The position numbers and the translations under genes are program-made. From Chitinophagaceae bacterium (GTDB lineage Bacteria; Bacteroidota; Bacteroidia; Chitinophagales; Chitinophagaceae): DNA of 64,000 nucleotides. Shown here one piece after another: positions 27,267 to 36,333 of the stretch. The notes under the pieces are model-generated. The model ran no database searches and was not told the origin of the DNA. It was given only the letters and a program-made list of their open reading frames with translations. The stretch is taken from NCBI GenBank assembly GCA_947371755.1, contig CANBQT010000001.1, positions 124,001-188,000 on the forward strand, read 5' to 3'. How positions within the stretch are numbered: position 1 is the stretch's first letter; each line of letters begins with the position of its first letter.

Positions 27267-27713
27267 TTATTTACAATCACAAGCCCACTCAACCCCTAAA
27301 TCGATACAGGTAACTACAGTGATTTCATTACCACAGGGCGCAAATATGATCCTTAGTTTTTGTCCGTCTTTGGATAACCCCTCCACGGCATATTTTTTCC
27401 GACAAGGATCACCCTGCAGTTCACTTTTACGGTAGTTGATGGTACCCCGCTCCAGGATGTCTTTTATTTCAGATTCGTTGATATGCCTACATTCCATTCT
27501 ACACTTAGCATGTTTAGAATAATGGATGCTCAAGGGGTGCCTATTTAGCCCCCTCGCAGGCTGATCTACATGATTGGAGAATACCGTATCAACTATCTTA
27601 TTGACCCTTAGTGTAGGTTGAGACCTTGAAGTTTGTCTGCAATTTTTGAGTGATAGCACTAGAAGCGCTAACACAAAGAGCAGAATAAATGGGAGTGCTT
27701 TCTTGGTATTCAT
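27267..27713 (-). CDS. DUF4258-domain protein with N-terminal membrane anchor
   Basis: From ATG 27713 (MNTKKALPFILLFVLALLVL) the protein has 148 residues; the ORF-track start adds 20 unsupported residues. The N-terminal hydrophobic segment is followed by a DUF4258 domain: HYSKHAKCRMECRHINESEI, then RGTINYRKSELQGDPCRKKY and KLRIIFAPCGNEITVVTCID. This BECR-like fold occurs in toxins and also in small unassigned proteins; here it is anchored and has several Cys residues and no antitoxin next to it. Function unknown. It is divergent from mtaB with 98 bases between starts. Confidence 0.7.
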   Translation of the reverse strand: MNTKKALPFILLFVLALLVLSLKNCRQTSRSQPTLRVNKIVDTVFSNHVDQPARGLNRHPLSIHYSKHAKCRMECRHINESEIKDILERGTINYRKSELQGDPCRKKYAVEGLSKDGQKLRIIFAPCGNEITVVTCIDLGVEWACDCK

Positions 27714-27796
27714 GGCGATGCTTAGCCACAAGTTTACGCTTTTCGATAAAAAAAGCCCAATTAATTCGTTCAAGGAAACAATTAGTTGCTAGTCAT

Positions 27797-27804
27797 TATC
27801 TTTG
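27797..27804 (+). promoter_or_regulatory. Putative -7 promoter box for mtaB
   Basis: TATCTTTG is a perfect match to TAnnTTTG and ends 7 bases before the mtaB ATG, which would give a very short 5' untranslated region. The -33 TTTG is not obvious at the standard spacing. Confidence 0.5.
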
Positions 27805-27811
27805 CGCACTT

Positions 27812-29086
27812 ATGGAAAAGAAGCGTTCGGTAGCCTTTCATACATTGGGTTGTAAATTAAATTTCTCTGAGACCTCTACACTTTCCAGAATGATGGAAGA
27901 AAAGGGTTTTGAGAAAAGAGAATTTGACGACTTGGCCGACGTTTATGTAATCAACACTTGTTCAGTTACTGAGAATGCAGATAAAGAATGCCGGCAATTG
28001 GTTCGCCGGATACAACGTAAATCTCCAGAAAGTTTTGTAGTGATTACAGGTTGCTATGCGCAACTTAAGCCGGAGGAAATTGTTCAAATTCCTGGGGTTG
28101 ATCTGGTATTGGGGGCATCTGAGAAGTTTAATATCATGGAACATATCTCTCAATTAACTAAAGGAGATGCTGGAAAGATCTGCAGTTGTGAAATTGAAGA
28201 TGTAACTGGATTTCATGCATCTTATTCCATGAATGATCGTACCAGAAGCTTTTTAAAAGTGCAGGATGGGTGTGATTATAATTGTTCGTTTTGTACTATT
28301 CCGATGGCACGTGGCAAAAGCAGAAGTGACAATGTGGCCAATGTATTAGTTCATGCTACAAATTTGGCTGCCGACGGTGTAAAAGAAATTGTGCTAACGG
28401 GAGTTAACCTGGGAGATTTCGGCAAAGGTCCGGATGGCGATTTAAAATATGAAGAGAATTTCTTCGATTTGATACAAGCTTTGGATGATGTAGATGGCAT
28501 TGAACGTTATCGCATCTCATCCATAGAGCCAAATTTATTAACTCCTGAAATAGTAGAATGGGTTTCGAAAAGCAAGAAGTTCATGCCTCATTTTCATATC
28601 CCTTTACAAAGTGGCAGCAACGATATTTTAAAACTCATGCGTAGACGGTATAAAAAAGAATTATACCAAGAACGTGTTGCACTGATCAAAAGTTTGATGC
28701 CACATTGCAGTATCGGAGTGGATGTAATTGTAGGCTTCCCCGGTGAAACAAATGACCATTTCCAGGAAACCTTTCAGTTCCTTCACGAATTGGATGTTTC
28801 GTACTTACATGTGTTTACTTATTCAGAAAGGCCAGATACAAAAGCCTTAGAAATAAAACCTGTAGTTCCCATTCACATTCGCAATGAACGCAATAAAATC
28901 TTAAGAAATCTTTCCTATCAGAAGCTACAATATTTTACTGCCCAACATAGTGGAGAAACAAGAAAAGTGTTATTTGAAAATTTCGAAAAAAACGGCATGA
29001 TGGAAGGTTATACAGATAATTATATTCGTGTATCTGCTTCTTATAAAAACGATTGGGCAAATCAGATTCTGGATTGGAAATTATAA
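27812..29086 (+). CDS. mtaB: tRNA (t6A37) C2-methylthiotransferase
   Basis: Adds a methylthio group to t6A at position 37 of tRNAs reading ANN codons. From ATG 27812 the protein has 424 residues and begins MEKKRSVAFHTLGCKLNFSE; the ORF-track start 123 bases upstream overlaps the divergent DUF4258 gene. The N-terminal domain has the auxiliary cluster cysteines (TLGCKLN, INTCSVTE, ITGCYAQ), the radical SAM motif is CDYNCSFC (CxxxCxxC), and a TRAM-like C-terminus follows. The GCKLN and CSVTENAD forms favour MtaB over MiaB or RimO. It stands alone on the plus strand. Confidence 0.9.
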   Translation: MEKKRSVAFHTLGCKLNFSETSTLSRMMEEKGFEKREFDDLADVYVINTCSVTENADKECRQLVRRIQRKSPESFVVITGCYAQLKPEEIVQIPGVDLVLGASEKFNIMEHISQLTKGDAGKICSCEIEDVTGFHASYSMNDRTRSFLKVQDGCDYNCSFCTIPMARGKSRSDNVANVLVHATNLAADGVKEIVLTGVNLGDFGKGPDGDLKYEENFFDLIQALDDVDGIERYRISSIEPNLLTPEIVEWVSKSKKFMPHFHIPLQSGSNDILKLMRRRYKKELYQERVALIKSLMPHCSIGVDVIVGFPGETNDHFQETFQFLHELDVSYLHVFTYSERPDTKALEIKPVVPIHIRNERNKILRNLSYQKLQYFTAQHSGETRKVLFENFEKNGMMEGYTDNYIRVSASYKNDWANQILDWKL

Positions 29087-29092
29087 ATCTAC

Positions 29093-29599
29093 TCAGTCCA
29101 GATGAGAAAGATATTCTACTGGAAATTCCACTACCATCACCTGTCCCAAGCTCTCTAGTTTAACGAAGATCTTCTTTTTCATATTCCTCAATACAGTGCC
29201 TTCCTTTCCCATGAAAACGCCATGATTCACACGTATTTTGGTTGATTCGGCATAACCTTCTTTGCTGATTAAAGAAATCCGTACATCTTTTTCAAGTAAA
29301 TACTGCTTAATCAGACTAATCTCTTCGTCTTTAATTACTGCAGGTTTTCCGAGATAGTGCACGAAATTTAATATGCCATCTGTTTGAAGCACTTTTACTT
29401 TTTGGTTCATATCGATACGAACAAAAATGTAAGATTTAAACAAGGGTTCTTCCACAATTTTTTTCCGATCGCTCCATTGCCTTTCAATCTTTTGCAAAGG
29501 ACACCATGACTCAATATTTTTCCTTATCAAGTTTGCATCGATCTTTTTCTCCCAGCGTGGCTTGGTATAAAGCGCATACCATTTCTTTTCCTCTTCCAT
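29093..29599 (-). CDS. UpxY-family transcription antiterminator (NusG paralogue)
   Basis: A 168-residue protein with a NusG N-terminal domain (WYALYTKPRWEKKIDANLIR, PLFKSYIFVRI) and a C-terminal KOW domain (GVFMGKEGTVLRNMKKKIF). The motif set is that of UpxY/LoaP-like specialised NusG paralogues, which in Bacteroides bind RNA polymerase at the start of capsule operons and stop early termination. Usually such a gene heads an exopolysaccharide operon, but here it lies 32 bases after the tail-specific protease gene and no polysaccharide genes follow; the next gene converges. The target operon must be elsewhere or unknown. Confidence 0.85.
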   Translation of the reverse strand: MEEEKKWYALYTKPRWEKKIDANLIRKNIESWCPLQKIERQWSDRKKIVEEPLFKSYIFVRIDMNQKVKVLQTDGILNFVHYLGKPAVIKDEEISLIKQYLLEKDVRISLISKEGYAESTKIRVNHGVFMGKEGTVLRNMKKKIFVKLESLGQVMVVEFPVEYLSHLD

Positions 29600-29631
29600 G
29601 GTTCAATCTTACTTAGCGAACAAAAAGCAAC

Positions 29632-31788
29632 TTATTTTAAAACAGTCTGGGGCTGAGGATGAATCATATCAGAAACCATCTTTACAGTTTCTTCCAGATG
29701 CATATCTGTTTTAATAGCTTTCAACCAGGATAAATATCTATCTCCTTTAGGTTTATCAGGATTATTATAAAATTTATCGTGGTCAACTGTCATTGCTTCT
29801 ATATTCATTTCCTTATCCAATTTCAACAAGGCATTATTTTGATTCACAGTTGTTCTGATTTGCTTCTGCATTTCCTTGTATTTTTCAATATTCAGATTGA
29901 TGGGCAACTCTGCATTTTTCGACAACCATACTAAATTGCTCTTTAATAAATTCAAAGATTTATTCTCAGCGATCTTAGTATTTTCTTTTTGAACCACTGC
30001 ACTAAAATCAGCGTTATTCCAGGTGTCATAAGGAACTTTAGAGATCTCATCCCATGGTAAAGCTGATGCATTATCCCTTTCCCTTAATTTATAAAACTCC
30101 AACGCATCCGGCAAAATAACATCTGGAGTTACACCTTTCAATTGAACGGAACCTCCATTGATACGATAATACTTTTGGAAGGTTAATTTCACGGCCCCAT
30201 ATTCGGTTCTTCCGCTTGAAAAATCAATTGGCTTACCAAAAGGAATGGTTTTCTGAACTGTTCCTTTTCCATAAGTAGAAGTACTTCCAATAATAATACC
30301 ACGCTTATAATCCTGAATTGCTGCAGCAAAGATTTCGCTAGCAGAAGCGCTAAATTCATTGACCATTACAGCTAATGGTCCATCATAGATAGCACCAGCG
30401 CGTCTATCATTGATGGCACTAGATTTACCATCTTTATCACGTACTTGAACAACAGGTCCCTGATTAATAAACAATCCTACCATTTGCACAACTTCATACA
30501 AAGATCCTCCCCCATTGGTACGAATGTCTAATACAATGCCCTTGACATTTTCTTTCTTTAATTTTTCAATTTCTTTCGCAACGTCATCTGAACAACGACT
30601 ACCAGATTCTCTTTCAAAATCAGCATAGAATTCAGGTAAATAAATATATCCGATTTTATCATCTCCATTTTGGATAACAGCACCTCTTACCAAACCTTCA
30701 TCCAAAGAAACTTCTTCACGAATCATGGTCACCACTTTAATGGTACCATCTAACTTTTTCAATGTAAGGCGAACCTCTGATCCTTTATTACCTCTAATCA
30801 ATTTAACAGCATCTGTAGTAGTATAACCAGTTACATCAACTGGTTCATCTTTACCTTGTGCTACTTTTAAAATAATATCATTCGCAGCAACTTCACCCGA
30901 TTTCCAGGCAGCTCCTCCAGGTTGCACACTCGCAATTTTCACTTCCCCATTTTCAGTTTCAGTTAATTGTGCACCAATTCCATAAAACCTTCTACTCATT
31001 TCTTCATCAAACGCCCTTTTTTCAACCGGAGGAAAATAATCAGTATGCGGATCCATTAAATTCGTGATCACATTTAGATAGGCATTAAATCTTTCGTCCT
31101 CATTGAAAGTACTTTTCAAACGATCATATCTTTTATCCATGATCTTCAACACCTTCATTCTTGCCTCACGTTCTAATGTTGAATCTGCTTTTACGACGAA
31201 ATCTTTAGTGCCTTTATTTTTTTCACGTTGGTCCTGAAATTCCACAAATTTTTCCAGTGCATAAAACTTCAACTCTTTTCTGAAACGATCTTTTCTTTCT
31301 GCATCATTGGCAGCAAAGGCTAATTTATCTCCTTCAGTAAAAAATGTTTCATCTTTATTAAATTCAAAAGGCTTTGATAAGATTTCTTTGTACATAGCAA
31401 TCGTTTCTGGCAACCTTTTATCATAAATAGCACTTACCGCTGGAGCAAATGCAATGGGCTGTCCATGAATTTCATCATCAAGTGCTGTTTCAAACTTTTT
31501 TAAACCATTGATATCTGCTTGGGTAAATAGAATTTTGTCGCCATCCAACTCATTCAGATATTTCTTATACACTTCTTTTGAAAAAGCATCATTAATGGCC
31601 TTAGGGCTATAATGTCCTTCTTCCAGTAACGATCCAATGGCATTTAATAAACGCTGTTTGGTGGTTATATTAATAGTCTCATTGCCTGAATCGATTACCT
31701 TAAATGCAAAGAACAATGCGCCAAATAGTACAATGGCGGTTAGAACTAACCCTTTTTTTGATTTCATAAATTCCTTAAATTTTTGCAT
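29632..31788 (-). CDS. Tail-specific (carboxy-terminal processing) protease, S41A family
   Basis: A 718-residue periplasmic protease related to E. coli Prc. An N-terminal membrane segment (KKGLVLTAIVLFGALFFAF) works as signal or anchor. A PDZ domain lies near residues 260-350 (RRFYGIGAQLTETENGEVKI, LIRGNKGSEVRLTLKK). The S41 core has the Ser nucleophile in NEFSASASEIFAAA and the Lys in TSTYGKGTVQ. The C-terminal 150 residues match the Prc accessory region (DUF3340-like). It cuts proteins at exposed apolar C-termini and helps control cell-wall enzymes or lipoproteins. The UpxY gene lies 32 bases downstream. Confidence 0.9.
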   Translation of the reverse strand: MQKFKEFMKSKKGLVLTAIVLFGALFFAFKVIDSGNETINITTKQRLLNAIGSLLEEGHYSPKAINDAFSKEVYKKYLNELDGDKILFTQADINGLKKFETALDDEIHGQPIAFAPAVSAIYDKRLPETIAMYKEILSKPFEFNKDETFFTEGDKLAFAANDAERKDRFRKELKFYALEKFVEFQDQREKNKGTKDFVVKADSTLEREARMKVLKIMDKRYDRLKSTFNEDERFNAYLNVITNLMDPHTDYFPPVEKRAFDEEMSRRFYGIGAQLTETENGEVKIASVQPGGAAWKSGEVAANDIILKVAQGKDEPVDVTGYTTTDAVKLIRGNKGSEVRLTLKKLDGTIKVVTMIREEVSLDEGLVRGAVIQNGDDKIGYIYLPEFYADFERESGSRCSDDVAKEIEKLKKENVKGIVLDIRTNGGGSLYEVVQMVGLFINQGPVVQVRDKDGKSSAINDRRAGAIYDGPLAVMVNEFSASASEIFAAAIQDYKRGIIIGSTSTYGKGTVQKTIPFGKPIDFSSGRTEYGAVKLTFQKYYRINGGSVQLKGVTPDVILPDALEFYKLRERDNASALPWDEISKVPYDTWNNADFSAVVQKENTKIAENKSLNLLKSNLVWLSKNAELPINLNIEKYKEMQKQIRTTVNQNNALLKLDKEMNIEAMTVDHDKFYNNPDKPKGDRYLSWLKAIKTDMHLEETVKMVSDMIHPQPQTVLK

Positions 31789-31877
31789 GACAGTACCAAA
31801 AATAGCTGAAAAACCCTTTTAGCCCTTACCTTTTATCTCAATTAACAAAGGATTTTGGAAAGAGTTTTGAAAAAGAT

Positions 31878-31894
31878 TCAAAATTCAATTTTGA
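31878..31894. promoter_or_regulatory. Palindrome overlapping the tRNA-His -33 box
   Basis: TCAAAATT-C-AATTTTGA is a perfect 17-base palindrome covering the -33 TTTG of the tRNA promoter. It could be an operator, but AT-rich palindromes arise easily by chance. Confidence 0.25.
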
Positions 31895-31919
31895 GAAATG
31901 ACTAATTACCCTATTTTTG
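31890..31919 (+). promoter_or_regulatory. Promoter of tRNA-His
   Basis: TTTG at 31890-31893 and TATTTTTG at 31912-31919 match the -33 and -7 boxes of the Bacteroidota housekeeping promoter with an 18-base spacer. It lies 41 bases before the tRNA. Confidence 0.6.
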
Positions 31920-31960
31920 CAATCCTTTAGAAAATTAATTTTTCTTAAAGTGTTGAATAC

Positions 31961-32035
31961 GGAGGGCATAGCTCAGTAGGTTAGAGCGACAGTTTGTGGC
32001 ACTGTAGGTCGTGGGTTCGAGACCCATTGTTCTCC
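31961..32035 (+). tRNA. tRNA-His (anticodon GTG)
   Basis: The sequence folds into a full cloverleaf: acceptor GAGGGCA with TGTTCTC (two G-U pairs), D arm GCTC/GAGC, anticodon stem ACAGT/ACTGT with loop TTGTGGC (anticodon GTG at 31996-31998), and T arm GTGGG/CCCAT with loop TTCGAGA. The extra G at -1 (31961) faces C73 (32035), the identity pair of tRNA-His. The 3' CCA is not encoded (CAA follows C73), so it must be added by the CCA enzyme. A hairpin terminator begins 6 bases later. Confidence 0.95.
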
Positions 32036-32040
32036 CAACC

Positions 32041-32074
32041 AAAACCCTATAAGCATTCTTATAGGGTTTTTAAT
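32041..32074 (+). terminator. Terminator of tRNA-His
   Basis: AAAACCCTATAAG and CTTATAGGGTTTT form a perfect 13-bp stem around a CATT loop and run into TTTTAATTT. It ends about 10 bases before the DUF445 start codon. Confidence 0.85.
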
Positions 32075-32082
32075 TTACTAAC

Positions 32083-32685
32083 ATGAAGATTACCCTCATT
32101 CTAATTCCTATTATTTCTGCATTTATTGGATGGTTCACCAATTGGATCGCCATCAAAATGCTTTTTCATCCAAAACTTCCTACAAAAATATTAGGAATTA
32201 CTTTTCACGGCATATTTCCAAAAAGGCAAAAACAATTCGCTGAAAAACTCGGCAAACTAGTTAGCCAGGAGCTCCTTTCTTTTTCTGATATTGAAAAAAA
32301 GATCTCAAATCCTGAGAATATTGAAAAATTAATGCCCTTTGTAGAAACACATATCGATCATTTCCTAAGGGTAAAACTGGCAGAAGAAATGCCCATGATC
32401 AGCATGTTTATTGGCGACAAGACCATTAACCAGATGAAAGCAGTATTTATCAAGGAATTACAAACCCTCTTTCCATCCATGATGGAAAACTATATGGGGC
32501 AACTCGAAAAAGACTTAGACCTGGAGAAGATTGTCGTAGACAAAGTGAGCGGTTTTTCTTCCGACAAACTCGAAGAAATACTTCAGGCAATCATGTCAAA
32601 AGAGTTCCGATTTGTTGAAATTATCGGCGGTGTTTTGGGTTTTATCATCGGATTGTTACAGATCTTTTTGACCATTTTGAGCTAG
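32083..32685 (+). CDS. DUF445-family membrane protein
   Basis: A 200-residue protein with an N-terminal membrane segment (LILIPIISAFIGWFTNWIAI), the conserved block KMLFHPKLPTKILGITFHGI followed by PKRQKQFAEKLGKLVS, an amphipathic helical middle, and a C-terminal membrane segment (EIIGGVLGFIIGLLQIFL). This is the short Bacteroidota form of DUF445 (YheB-like). Function is unknown. It starts close behind the tRNA terminator, so it depends on read-through or a promoter hidden in that hairpin region. Confidence 0.82.
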   Translation: MKITLILIPIISAFIGWFTNWIAIKMLFHPKLPTKILGITFHGIFPKRQKQFAEKLGKLVSQELLSFSDIEKKISNPENIEKLMPFVETHIDHFLRVKLAEEMPMISMFIGDKTINQMKAVFIKELQTLFPSMMENYMGQLEKDLDLEKIVVDKVSGFSSDKLEEILQAIMSKEFRFVEIIGGVLGFIIGLLQIFLTILS

Positions 32686-32825
32686 TCACCGATTATTTTC
32701 AGCTTTCAGCCTAGTGTTTTACAACTTTATCCATTCAAAATTGTCATATTACCGCTTGTGTAAACAAACGGTTTATCCCCCCCTACTGAGCGACCTTTAC
32801 ATCCTACATTTACTTACAATTATAT

Positions 32826-35498
32826 ATGAGAAAACTACTATTTGCTTTTATTTTAATCAGTTTCAGTGTTACAATACAAGCCCAAATGCCTACGGGTATG
32901 ATGGGTGGAAATCGCGGCGGTGGTGGTGCGGCTATGAACGTGGGTCATTTTTATGGAAAGATCGTTGATAGTAAAACCAATAAAGCCGTCGAAGGGGTTT
33001 CCGTTCAATTAACCGGCAATAAGTTCGATACAGTTACTAAAAAAATGAAAGAAGCCATTCTTTCCACTCAGATCACTCAGTCAAACGGAGAATTCAGCAT
33101 TGAAGGACTATCCGTTATGGGTCGTTTCAATCTAAAATTGTCTTCAATTGGTTATAAAAGTGTCGTAACCCCTATCAGTTTTGGCCTCAAAATGCCACAG
33201 GGTGGCGGAGCCCCAACAGCAGCTTCCATGCAGCAGATGTTAGCACAGGCTGACAAGGATCTGGGGAATATCAAATTAGAAGCAAATGCAACAGACCTTG
33301 GTAATGTAACCGTTACCTCTACTGCAAAGCCTCAGTTTGAAATGGGTATTGATAGAAAAATATTTAATGTTGATAAAAATATCATGGCATCCGGTCAAAC
33401 CGCAACTGAGATCATGAAAAATATTCCTTCTCTAAATGTGGACATTGATGGCAATGTAACGATGCGTAATGCAACCCCTACTATTTTCATTGATAATAGA
33501 CCCACTACCCTCACATTAGATCAAATTCCAGCAGATATCATTGATAAAGTTGAGTTGATTACCAATCCTTCAGCCAAATATGATGCATCAGGAGGTAATG
33601 CAGGTATTTTGAATATTGTTTTAAAGAAAAACAAAAAGACTGGTTATAATGGTGGTATCAGGGCAGGTGTAGACTCAAGAGGTAAATTTAATGGAGGCGG
33701 AGATATTAGTTTAAGACAAAACAAAACCAATATTTCCTTGAGTGGAAACTTGATGCAAAGAAAATCGATTTCTGAAGGTGAAGCAGATAGAAATAATTTA
33801 TTAACTGAGCCTAGTAATATTCATCAAACTACAAACGGTACAAGTTATAATAACTTTGGATTTTTCAGGGGAAGTATCGATTGGTTTGTAAGCAATAGAA
33901 GTACTATCACATTTGGTGGAAATTTTATGAAAGGCACTTCTACCAATGATCAGGATCAGAGAGTTGATTCTACCATTAAAGGTTTACAAACTTCTTATAA
34001 CCTCATCAATAGCCAAAGCACTGGGATGTTCAAAAACTGGGGCACTCAAATGAGTTATAAATACAATTTTGTAAAAACAGGTAGAAACCTTTCTGCCGAC
34101 TTTAACCTAAATACCAGCAACAACGACAATACGAACAATATCATTACCCAAACTTATTATGTAGATAATTCTTTAAAGGGGAATTCTTTAAAACAAAGAA
34201 CCCTGGGTGGTGGTGATTCTAAAAATTATACATTCCAGACTGACTATGAAGATCAGTTGACAGATGATTCTAAATTCGAAACAGGTGCCAGAGCAGCTAT
34301 CAGAGACTTTGTAAATTCAAGTGATCAATACCGTTATATATTAACCGATTATTTCTTGATTCCTAGCATTAGTAGTAAATATAAGTTCAATGATCAGGTG
34401 TATGCTGCTTATGCAAACTATTCTTTTAAAAAGAAGAAGTTTAGTTATCAATTGGGCTTCCGTGTAGAAAGTTCAAATTATACAGGTACACTCTTAAAAC
34501 AAAACGGATCTGATTCTGCTTCGTTTAATGTAAAATATCCTTTGAGTCTTTTTCCAAGTGCATTTATGACTTATAAAATGAATGACAAGGAAGATTTACA
34601 GGTAAACTATTCAAGAAGAGTAAATCGTCCGAACTTTTTTCAACTAATGCCTTTCCCTGATTATTCTGATCCTCAGAACATTAATATTGGTAATGCTAAT
34701 TTGAAACCAGAATTTACGAATTCATTTGAATTGTCGTATAATAACGCTTATAAAAAAGGGGCTAACTTTTTAGCCACTGCTTATTTTAAATACAGTACCA
34801 ATTTAATCACCAGATATGTGTATCGTGATAAAAACGGTCTATCACCTTTAGACAGCGCCTATTTTAATACTTATATCAATGCAGATAATAGCATTACTTA
34901 TGGTTTAGAATTATCTAATAAAGTTCCTGTAACCAAGTGGTGGGATTTGACATTGAGTTTTAATTTGTTTGATTCTAAAATCAATGCTACTATTCCCAAT
35001 CAAACCGTGGATAATTCTTTATTAAGCTGGTTTTCAAAAATGAACAACAATTTCAAAATTGCTAAAGGTTTGACGGTTCAATTTAGCGGTGATTACCAAG
35101 CTAAAACTATCCTGCCTCCAGGTGGCAGTAGCAATGGCGGCGGCTTCGGTGGCAGAGGCGGTGGAATGGGTATGATGTTTGGAGGTGGCCCGCAATCAAC
35201 TTCTCAAGGATATAACTTCCCACGTTATGGATTTGACCTGGCTATTCGTAAAGAATGGACCTGGAAAAATGGGAAGTCTGGTTCTCTGAGTTTGAGCATG
35301 AACGATATTTTCAGAACACAGGAATTTAAAACCTATTCAGAGAGTGTTTACTTTAATCAGATCAGCTCTAGAAGAAGAGATCCTCAAGTGCTTCGTTTAA
35401 ACTTTAGCTACCGCTTTGGTAAGTTTGATGCAAACTTATTCAAACGTAAAAATACAAAAGCTGATTCAGGTGGCGGCATGGAGATGATGCAGCAATAA
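32826..35498 (+). CDS. TonB-dependent receptor-like outer-membrane barrel (OMP_b-brl_3 type)
   Basis: An 890-residue outer-membrane protein. The signal peptide is MRKLLFAFILISFSVTIQAQ. A CarboxypepD-like domain covers about residues 38-140 (GKIVDSKTNKAVEGVSVQLT), a plug domain about 155-265 (TATEIMKNIPSLNVDIDGNV, IPADIIDKVELITNPSAKYD), and the rest is a large barrel of the type with ELSYNN and PNFFQLMPFPDY motifs. Odd are Gly/Met-rich stretches near the mature N-terminus (PTGMMGGNRGGGGAAM), in a late loop (GGGFGGRGGGMGMMFGGGP) and at the very C-terminus (GGGMEMMQQ). No SusD-like partner is present. The substrate is unknown. Confidence 0.87.
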   Translation: MRKLLFAFILISFSVTIQAQMPTGMMGGNRGGGGAAMNVGHFYGKIVDSKTNKAVEGVSVQLTGNKFDTVTKKMKEAILSTQITQSNGEFSIEGLSVMGRFNLKLSSIGYKSVVTPISFGLKMPQGGGAPTAASMQQMLAQADKDLGNIKLEANATDLGNVTVTSTAKPQFEMGIDRKIFNVDKNIMASGQTATEIMKNIPSLNVDIDGNVTMRNATPTIFIDNRPTTLTLDQIPADIIDKVELITNPSAKYDASGGNAGILNIVLKKNKKTGYNGGIRAGVDSRGKFNGGGDISLRQNKTNISLSGNLMQRKSISEGEADRNNLLTEPSNIHQTTNGTSYNNFGFFRGSIDWFVSNRSTITFGGNFMKGTSTNDQDQRVDSTIKGLQTSYNLINSQSTGMFKNWGTQMSYKYNFVKTGRNLSADFNLNTSNNDNTNNIITQTYYVDNSLKGNSLKQRTLGGGDSKNYTFQTDYEDQLTDDSKFETGARAAIRDFVNSSDQYRYILTDYFLIPSISSKYKFNDQVYAAYANYSFKKKKFSYQLGFRVESSNYTGTLLKQNGSDSASFNVKYPLSLFPSAFMTYKMNDKEDLQVNYSRRVNRPNFFQLMPFPDYSDPQNINIGNANLKPEFTNSFELSYNNAYKKGANFLATAYFKYSTNLITRYVYRDKNGLSPLDSAYFNTYINADNSITYGLELSNKVPVTKWWDLTLSFNLFDSKINATIPNQTVDNSLLSWFSKMNNNFKIAKGLTVQFSGDYQAKTILPPGGSSNGGGFGGRGGGMGMMFGGGPQSTSQGYNFPRYGFDLAIRKEWTWKNGKSGSLSLSMNDIFRTQEFKTYSESVYFNQISSRRRDPQVLRLNFSYRFGKFDANLFKRKNTKADSGGGMEMMQQ

Positions 35499-35530
35499 GT
35501 CAAAAGTAAAAATTCAAAAGTCAAAACTTT
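35496..35530 (+). repeat. A-rich AAAAGT array at the stop codon of the TonB-type receptor
   Basis: The receptor ends CAA TAA and runs on as GTCAAAAGTAAAAATTCAAA AGTCAAAAC, that is, three AAAAGT-like units starting at the stop codon. It resembles the arrays at 23825, 35578 and 38733. Confidence 0.5.
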
Positions 35531-35549
35531 TGAACAGGTAAATAAAGTA

Positions 35550-35576
35550 AAAAGCCGCTCTAATAAAGCGGCTTTT
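35550..35576. terminator. Bidirectional terminator between receptor and pcm
   Basis: AAAAGCCGCT and AGCGGCTTTT form a 10-bp stem around CTAATAA, with a T-rich tract on the right and an A-rich tract on the left, so it suits both converging genes. Confidence 0.85.
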
Positions 35577-35577
35577 C

Positions 35578-35618
35578 TTTTTTCTTTTTACTTTTTAATT
35601 TTTTCTTTTTACTTTTTA
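35578..35618 (-). repeat. A-rich AAAAAGT array at the stop codon of pcm
   Basis: On the minus strand pcm ends TCG TAA and continues AAAGTAAAAAGAAAAAATTA AAAAGTAAAAAG. The stop codon is the first TAA of a roughly 7-base periodic TAAAAAG pattern. Confidence 0.5.
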
Positions 35619-36272
35619 CGAGTTCTTCCCAGTAAGCATCGGCACAAAAGAAAACTCTTCGAATGATTCTTCTTTCAAACTGCCATCTTCATTTTTAGTA
35701 ATCCGCAACATCCTTTGTACCTCTCCTTCGTCTAGTGGAATTACCATCATGCCGCCAGGTTTTAACTGCTCGATTAATTTAGGTGGAATGAATGGTGCAG
35801 CAGCTGTAATGATTATTTTATCGAAAGGCATAAAAGCAGTGAGCCCTTCAAAACCATCTCCATAAAAGAATTTGATATTGGGATATTTACTCCTGAAAAC
35901 AAAATCCTTTTGGGCATCATATAAAATTTTTTGACGCTCAATGGTATATACCCTAGCGCCCAATTCAGCTAGTACGCTCGATTGATAGATGCTTCCTGTA
36001 CCAATTTCCAAAACTTTATCTCCCTTTTTAACTTGTAATAATTGCGTTTGATAGGCTACAGTATAAGGTTGTGAGATGGTTTGTTCAGCTAAAATTTGAA
36101 ATGCTTTATCCTCATAGGCTCTGGTGTCAAAAGCAGAATCCAGAAAGAAATGTCTGGGTATGGCATTCATGGCCTCCAGAACCCTTTCGTCTGTAATCCC
36201 TTTAGAACGAAGTAAGTCAACTAATCTTTTTCGAAGCCCCTTGTGTTGGTAGCTATCCACATATTGTTTCAT
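35616..36272 (-). CDS. pcm: Protein-L-isoaspartate O-methyltransferase
   Basis: A 218-residue cytosolic enzyme that methylates isoaspartyl residues in aged proteins so that they can return to aspartate. The SAM motif is DKVLEIGTGSIYQSSVLAEL (the usual GTGSGYQ is GTGSIYQ here), preceded by the PCMT block QTISQPYTVAYQTQLL and followed by VYTIERQ and FDKIIITAAAPFIPPKLIEQ, then KPGGMMVIPL. Length is normal for bacterial Pcm. It lies alone on the minus strand, 122 bases after the start-side neighbour and its terminator. Confidence 0.9.
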   Translation of the reverse strand: MKQYVDSYQHKGLRKRLVDLLRSKGITDERVLEAMNAIPRHFFLDSAFDTRAYEDKAFQILAEQTISQPYTVAYQTQLLQVKKGDKVLEIGTGSIYQSSVLAELGARVYTIERQKILYDAQKDFVFRSKYPNIKFFYGDGFEGLTAFMPFDKIIITAAAPFIPPKLIEQLKPGGMMVIPLDEGEVQRMLRITKNEDGSLKEESFEEFSFVPMLTGKNS

Positions 36273-36333
36273 AAGCCCTACGAATATAAGGCATGAAAAG
36301 ATTCTGAAAGAGGGAATGGGCAGGATGTGAAAA

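Noticed and set aside
32714-32968. 84-residue ORF upstream of the TonB-type receptor
   Set aside because: Overlaps the receptor's signal peptide in another frame and has an unlikely Tyr/Cys-rich composition.
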